A stretch of 52,629 nucleotides of DNA, from assembly GCA_030532425.1 (NCBI GenBank), contig JAUNLD010000010.1, forward strand, positions 9,552 to 62,180, written 5' to 3'. Each line of letters opens with the position of its first letter. Position 1 is the stretch's first letter. Position numbers and translations under genes: made by a program. Below the pieces are notes generated by a model. That model worked only from the letters and a program-made list of their open reading frames with translations, was not told the origin of the DNA and searched no databases. Shown here one piece after another: positions 18,201 to 25,592 of this stretch. The stretch comes from Lautropia sp. (GTDB lineage: Bacteria; Pseudomonadota; Gammaproteobacteria; Burkholderiales; Burkholderiaceae_E).

Positions 18201-19352
18201 CGGCAGCTGTCGCAGTTGCAGGCCGCGTATGGTAGCCGTGCGCAAAATGCCTTCCAGGCTGAATTTTCGCGTGTGGCGGCCCAGGTGAACGCCCGCCAGA
18301 CCGCGCAGGCCGGGCGAAAGGACGGGGCTGCTGCCACGCAGGCGGCCGATGCGGACGGTGCCGCACGCGGCGCGGAGGCGCCAGCCGCCCCGGCCGCCAT
18401 GCCCGGCAGACGCGCAGGAGAGTCGATGGCAGGCCATGCACGGCCGAAAGGGGCGGCCGCCCCGGGCCCGGCCGATGCCGTGATGCGCGCCGGAGAGCGT
18501 CATCTCACCTGGGCGTTTGGCGCGCTGCCCGAGCTGCTGGAAATCGAGGCCCGCGACGGCCACCGGCTGATGGGCTATCCGGCGTTGCTCGACAAGGGCG
18601 ATGCCGTCGAGCTGGGGGTGTTCGATGATCCGGCCGAGGCTGCACGTCAGCACCGCCGTGGCGTGATCCGCCTGCTGGCGCTGGCGATGAGTGAAGCCGT
18701 CAAGGCCATCGGCCGCGACGTGCGCAAGAATGCAAGCCTGGAGCTGGGTTTTGCCCAGCTGCCGGGCGGCCAGACCCGGGGCGAGGGGCTGGCCGAGCAG
18801 CTGGCCCGTGCCGCCATCGATCGCAGCTTTCTGGCGCAAGGGGTGCCGCAGGATGCGCAGGCCTTCGAGACGGCCCTGGCGGATGGGCGCCCACGCCTGA
18901 TGCTGACCGCGCAGGAGTTCAGCCGCCTGTTGCAGCAGATTGTCACCGAGCACGGGCAGATCCGTCGCAAGCTCAGCGGCTTCAAGGCCGATGCCGCCGC
19001 GCTGGCGGACATCGATGCCCAACTGGCCGGCCTGTTCCCGCCGGGCTTTCTGCATCGCACCCCCTTCGGGCAGCTGGCGCATTATCCGCGCTATCTGAAG
19101 GCGATCGGCATGCGTCTGGACAAGCTGCGCAGCGATCCGGCCCGCGATCGCCAGCAGATGAGCGAGATGGCCCCGTTGCTGCAACGCTGGCGACAGTGGC
19201 AGCGCGATGTCGGCATGCGGGCCGACCGTGAGGCAGAGGCCTTCCGCTGGCTGCTGGAAGAGCTGCGGGTGTCGCTGTTTGCGCAGTCGCTGCGCACGCC
19301 GATGCCGGTGTCGGTCAAGCGCCTCAACAAGGTGCTCGACCAGCGCCACTGA
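15243..19352 (+). CDS. hrpA: ATP-dependent RNA helicase HrpA (DEAH box)
   Basis: Cytosolic 3'-5' RNA helicase implicated in mRNA processing and ribosome rescue. At 1369 residues it is slightly longer than E. coli HrpA (1300). Motif I is GETGSGKTTQ (44-53), motif II DEAH (148-151), motif III SAT (near 182), and motif VI QRAGRCGR (near 372). These are followed by the helicase-associated HA2/OB regions and a long C-terminal DUF3418 region. An Ala/Gly-rich, probably disordered insert covers roughly residues 1018-1080. The ATG at 15243 has no Shine-Dalgarno sequence. Confidence 0.95.
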   Translation: MSSSQRPDAGQAAMQAVIDSLPVTEHRERIVEAIRQHPVVIVSGETGSGKTTQLPKFALEAGRGQPDPKTGRGGLVGHTQPRRIAASSVATRIAEELGTPLGTDVGYKIRFNEKTSPGTRIKLMTDGILLAESQRDRLLSAYDTLIIDEAHERSLNIDFLLGYLKQLIDGPRRHDLKLIITSATIDAARFAVHFGDPGRPAPVIEVSGRLYPVEVRYRPPEALKADDEDDETDLPGAVEAAIEELWNEKAGDVLVFLPGEREIRDCTEHLRRAQQRQGQRAGGGRSRAGLLLASAEIVPLYARLPAADQQRVFNPGQAPRIVLATNVAETSLTVPRIRYVVDSGLARMLRYRIRGKVDQLLIEPVSRAAANQRAGRCGRVAEGVCVRLFDEKDFLQRPAFTDPEILRSSLASVILRMAALGLSEVSAFPFLDRPSPKAIADGYALLAELGAMDERQQLTPIGRQLARLPVDPRLARMLLAGHRSGCLAEVLVITAALSVQDPRERPPTAQQAADQAHARFNVPGSDFLAWLRLWRYWQAQQAGRKQRGESHRALANRMGREFLSIRRLREWADVIGQLSELVRGLNWQLNTTEATPDVIHQALLTGLLGNIAHRLPEGPGWQGTHQQKFVLHPSSILNRRQAVAPVPGANPEANTRKSGARWLMAAEMVDTGRLQARTAAAIKPEWIETAAADLIKRSWSNPHWEKRNGKVMAQERGVLYGVVLYAARRVPYERIDPAGSRMLMIRHGLVAGEWPDEAPFIRHNRKVVAEIERLEHKIRRPDLLIDEEALVAWFDQQIPADICNARQLQQWWRQASQDQPGLLCLSREALLRKDADGVDEQRFPRLLRMHGVDFSLGYHFEPGSSDDGVTLTVPLHALNQVDGNRCEWLVPGMLATKVALLLKSLPQRWRRHLLPLDRTAEAFVEAKAADSIPAGTPLIEALLDFLRQRASGVRISAADFRTETVPAHLHMNFRLVNEHGRVLAVSRQLSQLQAAYGSRAQNAFQAEFSRVAAQVNARQTAQAGRKDGAAATQAADADGAARGAEAPAAPAAMPGRRAGESMAGHARPKGAAAPGPADAVMRAGERHLTWAFGALPELLEIEARDGHRLMGYPALLDKGDAVELGVFDDPAEAARQHRRGVIRLLALAMSEAVKAIGRDVRKNASLELGFAQLPGGQTRGEGLAEQLARAAIDRSFLAQGVPQDAQAFETALADGRPRLMLTAQEFSRLLQQIVTEHGQIRRKLSGFKADAAALADIDAQLAGLFPPGFLHRTPFGQLAHYPRYLKAIGMRLDKLRSDPARDRQQMSEMAPLLQRWRQWQRDVGMRADREAEAFRWLLEELRVSLFAQSLRTPMPVSVKRLNKVLDQRH

Positions 19353-19368
19353 AGCGGCTACGGGGCGA

Positions 19369-19387
19369 TGGCCGGACGATCCGGCCA
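19369..19387 (+). terminator. Possible terminator hairpin after hrpA
   Basis: TGGCCGGA-cga-TCCGGCCA is a perfect 8-bp stem 17 bp after the hrpA stop. No T-run follows, so termination could need Rho or may not occur. The remaining gap to 19651 shows nothing else I can name. Confidence 0.35.
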
Positions 19388-19651
19388 GGCAGCTGCTGCC
19401 TGCCGTTCGTTCGGCAGAATCGACCGCTGCGCAGCCCCGGCTGACGACAGCGCATCCGGCACACCACAACCGGTTGTCCGCAGACTGGATTTCGGGCGAC
19501 GAAGCAGATTAAATCGGGTAGCCCATGCCGGGCGCTGCGCGTTGCGCAGACGTTTGCCCGTGCCGTCCTGCCGGTGGCTCCAGCGGCAGGGCAGGTGGCA
19601 TGGCCCCGGTTTCATCTGGACGCATCGTCCATTTCTGCGAGGACCCCTGTT

Positions 19652-20962
19652 TTGGAGACGGAGAGCGAACGTCGGCGATATGTCAGCCTGGCCAGGGCGA
19701 CACTGCTGCACCTGTCTCAGGCCCGGCTGGCGCCCACCCCCGAAAACTATGCGGTGGCCTGGCGCGAGCTGGAGGCCAGCGTCGATCCGCTGCCGCAACC
19801 GCAGATACGACCCGGGCGGCGCTTTCCCGACGGTATCGTCGAATCCTACGAAGACGGTGAGCTGGCCAACGTGCGCCGGCTGGCCGAGCGCCGGCAGCGC
19901 CTGATCGTCTCGCTAACCGCCCTGCTCGATACGCTCTGCGATGTGGCACCCGTTCTGGCCGGCGAAGAGGAATGGATCATCGAGCAGTTCTCGGCCATCC
20001 GGCGTGCCATCAACGCCCAGACCGAGGTCGTGGACCGTGGCGAGCTGGAACAGGTGCGCCAGACGGTCAAGAGCAATCTCAAGGAACACGGCGCGCTGAT
20101 GTCGATGCGCCGCAATGCGCTGGCCGACCTGAAGAAGCTGCTGATGCAGTGGGTGGGCAATCTCTCTCAGCTGATGGATTCGAGTGTGTCGTATGCCGAT
20201 TCGCTCGACGGGTTCGTCGAGCGCATCGAGGGCGTGTCCGACATCGATGACCTGGCACAGGTGCTGGGCGACATCGTCGGCAAGACGGCCGACATGCGCC
20301 ATTCGCTCGATGTCACGCGCGAGCAGTTCGAGCAGACCTGCAAGCGGGCCGACGAGCTGGAGCGTTGCGTCAGCCGCCTGTCCTCCGAGCTGACGCAGAC
20401 CAGCGAGCTGGCCGTCACCGACCAGCTCACGCAGCTGCTCAACCGGCGTGGTCTGGATGTGGCCTTCCAGGAGGCCCTCAACGAGTGCCGGCTGCGGCAG
20501 GTGCCACTGTCGGTGGCCCTGCTCGATCTCGATCACTTCAAGCAGATCAACGATGCCCAGGGCCATGCCGCAGGTGATGATGCCCTGCATTATTTTGCCG
20601 GGGCCATCCGCGGTCAGCTTCGTCCCAGCGACCGCTGCTGCCGCTTTGGCGGTGATGAATTCGTGCTGCTGCTGCCGGGCGTGAACCCGGCCACCGCGCT
20701 GGACATCCTCAAGCGCCTGCAACGGGTGGTCGTCGAGCGCACGCTGGTCTATGGCAGTGGCGATATCAATCTCACCTTTTCGGCCGGTGTGGCGCTGGTC
20801 GAGGAAGGGGTGTCGCTGGACGAAGTACTGCACCGGGCCGACGATGCCCTTTACGAGGCCAAGCTGGCTGGCCGCAACCGGATCTGTGCCTACCAGCGGC
20901 ATGGTGACAAGGCAATGCCCCCGTCAACCGAAGCTGCCGAAACAGCCTCTCACGAGGCTTGA
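19652..20962 (+). CDS. Diguanylate cyclase (GGDEF) with helical N-terminal region
   Basis: Predicted to make c-di-GMP. The C-terminal GGDEF domain is intact (G333-G-D-E-F337) with an RxxD inhibitory site R324-PSD327 five residues upstream, plus LDLDHFKQINDAQGHAAGD and ADDALYEAKLAGRNR. The N-terminal 260 residues are charged and mainly helical, including a coiled-coil-like stretch (ELEQVRQTVKSNLKEHG), with no transmembrane segment, so the enzyme is probably soluble. I choose TTG at 19652, preceded by GAGGA at 8 nt; a GTG at 19574 would add 26 residues. Located next to the flagellar block. Confidence 0.88.
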   Translation: METESERRRYVSLARATLLHLSQARLAPTPENYAVAWRELEASVDPLPQPQIRPGRRFPDGIVESYEDGELANVRRLAERRQRLIVSLTALLDTLCDVAPVLAGEEEWIIEQFSAIRRAINAQTEVVDRGELEQVRQTVKSNLKEHGALMSMRRNALADLKKLLMQWVGNLSQLMDSSVSYADSLDGFVERIEGVSDIDDLAQVLGDIVGKTADMRHSLDVTREQFEQTCKRADELERCVSRLSSELTQTSELAVTDQLTQLLNRRGLDVAFQEALNECRLRQVPLSVALLDLDHFKQINDAQGHAAGDDALHYFAGAIRGQLRPSDRCCRFGGDEFVLLLPGVNPATALDILKRLQRVVVERTLVYGSGDINLTFSAGVALVEEGVSLDEVLHRADDALYEAKLAGRNRICAYQRHGDKAMPPSTEAAETASHEA

Positions 20963-21047
20963 ACCACTGGCCTGTGACTGGGGCGTCGCCCATCCGGATG
21001 CTGCGCGCATCGGGATGCGCTGGTGGTGCAGCCCCGGGCTGCTCCGT

Positions 21048-21809
21048 TCAGAATCCCAGCAGGCCGAAGATGGCCTGATGCACCCGGCCCAACGGTTCGT
21101 AGATCATCGGCAGCCCCACCATCAACAGCAGCAGGCCCGAGCCGATGGTGATCGGAAAGCCGATGGCAAAGACGTTCAGCTGCGGCGCCACGCGCGAGAT
21201 CAGGCCCAGGCTCAGGTTGACGAACAGCAGCAGCGTCATGTAGGGCAGGGCAATCAGCAGGCCCAGCTCGAAGACATGGGTGGCCACGGCGCTGACATCC
21301 ACCCGTGACAGGAATTGCCGGGTACCATCCGCCGCGGGCAGGCGCTCGATGCTGGTCAGGGTGCTGGCCACCAGCAGCGTGGGGCCGCTCATCACCGCAA
21401 AGCTGGCCTGCGAGATCGCATTGAACAGCCGCCCGATGGCATTGGTGCTGGACGCCGTGCCCGGATCGAAGAAGGCTGCAAACGAGAAACCCATCTGCAG
21501 GCCGATGATCTCACCAGCCATCTCGACCGAGGCCAGCAGCATCCGGCAGGTGAGGCCGATCGCCAGCCCGATCATCACCTCGCTGGCCAGCAGTGCCCAG
21601 ATGTCCGGGTCATGAAAAGAAGGGGCGGGATGGGGCGACAGGGGCGCCGCCAGCACGGCCAGCACCAGGGCCAGGCCGATGCGCATCCGTATCGGCAGGC
21701 TGCGCGATGACAGCATCGGTGCCGACGAGAACAGCCCCAGCAGCCGAAACAGTGGCATCAGCAGGGCTGCCAGCCAGCCCAGCAGCTGTTCCTCGCCAAT
21801 CAGCACCAT
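21048..21809 (-). CDS. fliR: Flagellar type III export protein FliR
   Basis: Inner-membrane component of the flagellar export gate (FliPQR). The 253-residue product has the usual hydrophobic profile and family segments: RLLGLFSSAPMLSSRSLPIRMRIGLAL split by a short loop, a GLQMGFSFAAFFDPG stretch in the middle, and a C-terminal GFPITIGSGLLLLMVGLP. Last gene of the minus-strand fliLMNOPQR run, starting 7 bp after fliQ. Confidence 0.94.
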   Translation of the reverse strand: MVLIGEEQLLGWLAALLMPLFRLLGLFSSAPMLSSRSLPIRMRIGLALVLAVLAAPLSPHPAPSFHDPDIWALLASEVMIGLAIGLTCRMLLASVEMAGEIIGLQMGFSFAAFFDPGTASSTNAIGRLFNAISQASFAVMSGPTLLVASTLTSIERLPAADGTRQFLSRVDVSAVATHVFELGLLIALPYMTLLLFVNLSLGLISRVAPQLNVFAIGFPITIGSGLLLLMVGLPMIYEPLGRVHQAIFGLLGF

Positions 21810-21816
21810 GGCCGGC

Positions 21817-22101
21817 TCACACGCCCGGCTGGCCGGTGATGACCGCCGGAATGGAGAGGATCATCCGCTGGATGAAATCCGTCAGCGTCGACAGCATCCA
21901 CGGGCCGGCCAGCATCAGCACCAGCGAGGACAGCACCAGTTTGGGCACAAATGACAGCGTGGCCTCGTTGATCTGCGTCAGGGCCTGCAGGATGCTGACG
22001 AGCAGGCCCACGCCCAGAATCACCAGCAGCACTGGTGATGCCGTGGCCATCAGGGTTTCCAGCGCCTGCCGGCCGATGGTCAGTACGGTTTCGGGCGTCA
22101 T
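21817..22101 (-). CDS. fliQ: Flagellar type III export protein FliQ
   Basis: Small two-helix export gate subunit of 94 residues, slightly longer than the usual 89. It has the N-terminal [17 protein letters not shown] and the two membrane helices around [20 protein letters not shown] and [14 protein letters not shown]. The ATG overlaps the fliP stop by 4 bp (ATGA). Confidence 0.94.
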   Translation of the reverse strand: MTPETVLTIGRQALETLMATASPVLLVILGVGLLVSILQALTQINEATLSFVPKLVLSSLVLMLAGPWMLSTLTDFIQRMILSIPAVITGQPGV

Positions 22102-22964
22102 TGCGCAAAACTCGCCACAAGAGAGCCCAGCAGCAGATTCCAGCCGTCGGCCAGCACGAACAGCACCAGCTTGAAGGGCAGGGCCACCAGCACCGGCGAC
22201 ACCATCATCATCCCCAGCGACATCAGCACGCTGGCACAGATCAGGTCGATCAGGATGAAGGGGATGAAGACCATGAAACCGATCTGGAAGGCCGTTTTGA
22301 GTTCGCTGATGACAAAGGCCGGCACCAGGGCCCGGAAGGGCACGTCGGCGGCGGCCAGCCGGCCGTCAGCGGCCGGCCGGGTGCCCGCCAGCCGGGCAAA
22401 CAGCTCCAGGTCCGAGGCGCGTGTCTGCTTCAGCATGAAGGCACGCAATGGTTCGGCGCCTTTCTGAAGCGCGCCCTCGAAGTCGATCTTCTGCTCGCTG
22501 TAGGGCTTGTAGGCCTCCTGATAGATGCGATCCAGCGTGGGGGACATCACGAAGGCCGTCAGGAACAGTGACAGCCCGATCAGCACCTGATTGGGGGGTG
22601 ATGCCTGCAGGCCCAGGGCCTGCCGCAACAGCGACAACACGATGATGATGCGCGTGAAGCTGGTCATCAGCAGCAGTGCGGCCGGAATGAATGACAGTGC
22701 CGTGAAGAACACCAGTGTCTGGATCGGCACCGACCAGGTGGTGGTGCCGTTGCTGGTACTGCTTTGCAGGCCGATGGCCTGTTGGGCGTGGGCGGCCTCG
22801 GGCAGGGCTGCCAGCAGGCCGGCGGCCACCGCGGTGCAGGCCGTCAGCGCAAGCACGGGACGGCTGGATGGCCGGTGGCCGCGCTGGGCCCGACGGGGTG
22901 GGATATTGCCAGCGACGGGCGCGCCGGCGCGCCGGGCGGTCGGTTCAGGAAACAGGCAGGGCAT
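22098..22964 (-). CDS. fliP: Flagellar type III export protein FliP
   Basis: Core of the export gate, 288 residues. A basic N-terminal extension leads into a cleavable-type signal sequence ([23 protein letters not shown]), then the mature FliP with [47 protein letters not shown] and a C-terminal [13 protein letters not shown]. The ATG at 22964 shares one base with the fliO stop (TGATG) and lies 5 nt after AGAGG; a GTG one codon upstream is possible. Confidence 0.94.
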   Translation of the reverse strand: MPCLFPEPTARRAGAPVAGNIPPRRAQRGHRPSSRPVLALTACTAVAAGLLAALPEAAHAQQAIGLQSSTSNGTTTWSVPIQTLVFFTALSFIPAALLLMTSFTRIIIVLSLLRQALGLQASPPNQVLIGLSLFLTAFVMSPTLDRIYQEAYKPYSEQKIDFEGALQKGAEPLRAFMLKQTRASDLELFARLAGTRPAADGRLAAADVPFRALVPAFVISELKTAFQIGFMVFIPFILIDLICASVLMSLGMMMVSPVLVALPFKLVLFVLADGWNLLLGSLVASFAQ

Positions 22965-23287
22965 CACGGCCTCTTTTTCTGAAGATTGTCCAGCAGGGTG
23001 GCAAAGCCGCGTGGTGATGCGGCCGCAGCCTCGTCCGGCAGGGGGGCGTCCAGTTCGGTCAGCAGGTTGATGGATTCGCCGGTGATGCCCAGCAGCAGGG
23101 CACGTTCCCCAACCTTGACGACGGCAATCCGTTCACGTGCGCCCAGTGTCAGCGAGGCCTGCACGCGCAGGGCAGCGTGCGTGTGGCCGCCCGGCAGTTG
23201 CGACAGGCGCCGGACCAGCCACAGCACCAGCGGAATCGAGACGATCACCGCCAACAGCACGGCAAAGGAAGCAACGGCAGAACTCAT
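22964..23287 (-). CDS. fliO: Flagellar biosynthesis protein FliO
   Basis: Single-pass membrane chaperone for FliP assembly, 107 residues. An N-terminal membrane segment (about 5-25, ending in [12 protein letters not shown]) is followed by a small cytoplasmic domain with [27 protein letters not shown] (positions about 43-70), typical of FliO. The C-terminal segment [11 protein letters not shown] is also characteristic. The gap of 104 bp to fliN is unusual within an operon where most genes overlap. Confidence 0.9.
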   Translation of the reverse strand: MSSAVASFAVLLAVIVSIPLVLWLVRRLSQLPGGHTHAALRVQASLTLGARERIAVVKVGERALLLGITGESINLLTELDAPLPDEAAAASPRGFATLLDNLQKKRP

Positions 23288-23391
23288 GGCAAGACGTGTG
23301 GTAGGGGGCAGGGCATCAGGCGTGCGCCGGGCCCACCGAATGGGGTCCGGGCGGCGCCGTGGTCCGGTTCGGCTGCAAGGCAGCCGCCGGC

Positions 23392-23811
23392 TCAGGCGCG
23401 GTTCAGCCGGCGCATGCGTTCGGCCGGCGTGACGATGTCCGTCAGCCGGATGCCGAAACGGTCGTTGACGACGACGACTTCGCCCTGGGCGATCAGGTAG
23501 CCATTGATGAGCACATCCATCGGCGCACCGGCCTGGGCGTCCAGCTCCACCACCGAGCCCTGTGCCAGTTGCAGCACGTGCTTGATCGAAGTACGGGTGC
23601 GGCCGATCTCAACGGACAGCTGCACAGGAATGTCGAGAATGCGCTCGATGTCGTGGCCTGCACTGGCCTGTTCCTGCTGAAGCTTCTCCATTACGCCGGG
23701 AATGCTGGCGGCTACCGCCGGGTCGACCGCCGATGGCGTTTCCGGTGCCGGTGCGCCGTCTTCGGCCAGCAGGGTGCTTTCGTCGCTACCAAGAGTGTTC
23801 TGCTCGGACAT
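23392..23811 (-). CDS. fliN: Flagellar motor switch protein FliN
   Basis: C-ring component, 139 residues. A Pro/Ala-rich N-terminal half is followed by the SpoA domain (about 55-135): LDIPVQLSVEIGRTR, IKHVLQLAQGSVVELD, APMDVLINGYLIAQGEVV and the terminal FGIRLTDIVTPAERMRRL. It starts 3 bp after the fliM stop. Confidence 0.95.
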   Translation of the reverse strand: MSEQNTLGSDESTLLAEDGAPAPETPSAVDPAVAASIPGVMEKLQQEQASAGHDIERILDIPVQLSVEIGRTRTSIKHVLQLAQGSVVELDAQAGAPMDVLINGYLIAQGEVVVVNDRFGIRLTDIVTPAERMRRLNRA

Positions 23812-23814
23812 GAA

Positions 23815-24876
23815 TCATTCCTGATGAGAATCGGTATAGGAGTGAATGGTGTCGATGCGCACCGCGTAATGGCCGTTATGCTCACCATAGCGGCCACTGA
23901 ACATCGGGACCTGGCCGATCTTCAGCACGGCTTCCGGACCAGTCTCGATCTCGATGACGTCGCCGGTGCGCAGGTTCATCAGTTCGCCCAGCGTCAGCAG
24001 GGCGGTCGTCAGCTCGGCCACCATCTCGACATTGGCCGGGCGGATCTCCTTCGACATCTGGCCGACCCAGTTGCGCTCGCCGCCACTGCCGTGGGTATTG
24101 AGCGTCGAGGACAGCGTGTCGCGGATCGGCTCCAGCACCGAGTAGGGGATGCACACCTGGATCGAGCCCTGCTGGCCGTTGAAATCCAGCGTGAAACGGG
24201 TGCTGACCACCATCTCGGCCGGAATGGCGATGTTGGCAAACTGCGGATGGGTTTCAGCGCGGCTGAACTGCATCTGGAAGGGATGGACACTGGCCCAGGC
24301 CTTTGCGTATTCGGCGCAGCTCAGCTCGATGATCTTCTGGATCAGCCGCTGTTCGGTGATCGAGAACTCGCGTCCCTCGTGCTTCCTGATCGGCCGGCCG
24401 CTGCCGCCGAACATCAGGTCGACGACAGTGCTCACCAGCGCGGCGTCCAGGATCAGCAGGGCACTGCCGGCCAGCGGACGGGTCTGCATGATGTTGATGC
24501 TGCTGGGCGCCTCGACCGTTGCGATGAAGTCCGAATAGCGCAGCACCGAGGGAGCGGTATGCGAGATTTCCGGGTTGCGCTGCATGAAGCCGAACATTGC
24601 CAGCCCGAAACTGCGGGCAAAGCGTTCGTGAATCAGCTCCAGGGCCGGCATCCGTCCCCGGACGATCCGTTCCTGGCCTGCCAGGTCATAAGGACGGGCT
24701 TCGTTGCCGGCCGTGGCCGTCGCGGGGGCCTGGGGCAGGGGGCTGGCCGCATCACTGTCGCCCGTCGCCACCGTGTCGGCATCGGCACCGGCGGCTTCAG
24801 GCGCATCGGCACCTTCTCCTTCCGGCGCGTCCAGCAGCGCATCGATCTCTTCCTGCGACAGGTACTGCTCGCTCAT
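23815..24876 (-). CDS. fliM: Flagellar motor switch protein FliM
   Basis: C-ring protein that binds phosphorylated CheY, 353 residues. The N-terminal CheY-binding peptide YLSQEEIDALLDA (5-17) is followed by an acidic Ala/Asp/Gly linker, the CheC-like middle domain (from YDLAGQERIVRGRMPALELIHERF split across about 65-90 to about 255) and a C-terminal SpoA domain (about 270-345). It starts 2 bp after the fliL stop. Confidence 0.95.
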   Translation of the reverse strand: MSEQYLSQEEIDALLDAPEGEGADAPEAAGADADTVATGDSDAASPLPQAPATATAGNEARPYDLAGQERIVRGRMPALELIHERFARSFGLAMFGFMQRNPEISHTAPSVLRYSDFIATVEAPSSINIMQTRPLAGSALLILDAALVSTVVDLMFGGSGRPIRKHEGREFSITEQRLIQKIIELSCAEYAKAWASVHPFQMQFSRAETHPQFANIAIPAEMVVSTRFTLDFNGQQGSIQVCIPYSVLEPIRDTLSSTLNTHGSGGERNWVGQMSKEIRPANVEMVAELTTALLTLGELMNLRTGDVIEIETGPEAVLKIGQVPMFSGRYGEHNGHYAVRIDTIHSYTDSHQE

Positions 24877-24878
24877 GG

Positions 24879-25436
24879 TTACTGCACCAGAAACTGGTTG
24901 AAGTGAACGGCAAGCACCGGGCGGGGAACCGGTACGCGGCTGCGGCCACGGTTGCGGCTCTTGCCCGGGGCGGCTTCGTCATCGGCACGGGCTTCGTCTT
25001 CCTTGTCCCAGCCGAGAACGTCTGCCGTGTGGTCGGCAATCTCTTCGGCCAGCTTCTCCTTGCCCTTGCGGCTGAGGATCTGTGCCGACTTCTGCGACGA
25101 AATCAGCAGCAGCAGGTCGTTGCGCACGGCCGGCAGGTGTTTTTTCAGCGTGTCTTCGGAGTGCTTGTTCAGCATCTGCAGCACGACCGTCATCTGGGCC
25201 ATCCGTTCACCGCCCTCATCGGCCAGGTTCACCGTGAAGGGGTCGAGCGTGACGAAGATCGGTTCCCTGGACGGCGCATAGAGCGCCTGCGTCTCGGCTT
25301 CGGGGTCGGCCGGCGGCTTCAGGAAAAACCAGCCTGCGCCGGCGCCACCGGCCAGAACCACGGCCAGAATGCCGATCAGCAGGCCCTTGCCCTTCTTTTG
25401 GCCTGCTTCGGCCTGATTGTCCTTGTTGCCTGACAT
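24879..25436 (-). CDS. fliL: Flagellar basal body-associated protein FliL
   Basis: Membrane protein next to the stator that supports torque, 185 residues. One N-terminal transmembrane helix (about 18-40) follows a Lys/Gln-rich cytosolic start. The periplasmic domain contains FVTLDPFTVNLADEGG, QMTVVLQML and a VRNDLLLLISSQ segment. The C-terminus ends in VHFNQFLVQ, matching the FTEFVVQ-like end of the family. First gene of the fliLMNOPQR run. Confidence 0.93.
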   Translation of the reverse strand: MSGNKDNQAEAGQKKGKGLLIGILAVVLAGGAGAGWFFLKPPADPEAETQALYAPSREPIFVTLDPFTVNLADEGGERMAQMTVVLQMLNKHSEDTLKKHLPAVRNDLLLLISSQKSAQILSRKGKEKLAEEIADHTADVLGWDKEDEARADDEAAPGKSRNRGRSRVPVPRPVLAVHFNQFLVQ

Positions 25437-25555
25437 GAGAAGAATCCGGAGGGTTCAGATGACAATGGAATGGCTGTCATTGTCTGTCCTTTCCGGATGA
25501 TCCGGTCGCTGAAGAAGTGCCCCGAAGCCCCGTCATTTCGCTCAGGCCGACCAGC

Positions 25556-25587
25556 GGTGCAGGCAGCCTTTTCAGGCGGCCCGCACC
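25556..25587 (-). other. Hairpin in the fliK-fliL gap
   Basis: GGTGC (25556-25560) pairs with GCACC (25583-25587), with an inner GCC/GGC stem around a TTTTCA loop, 6 bp after the fliK stop. Further along, ATGACA/TGTCAT and CCGGA-tga-TCCGG also fold. No T-run, so an attenuator or mRNA processing element is possible. I see no convincing promoter for fliL in this 156-bp gap. Confidence 0.3.
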
Positions 25588-25592
25588 TGTCT

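Noticed and set aside
16509-19469. A 986-codon minus-strand open frame opposite hrpA
   Set aside because: Long antisense frames are common in high-GC genes; the sequence is low in structure and hrpA on the plus strand has all helicase motifs.
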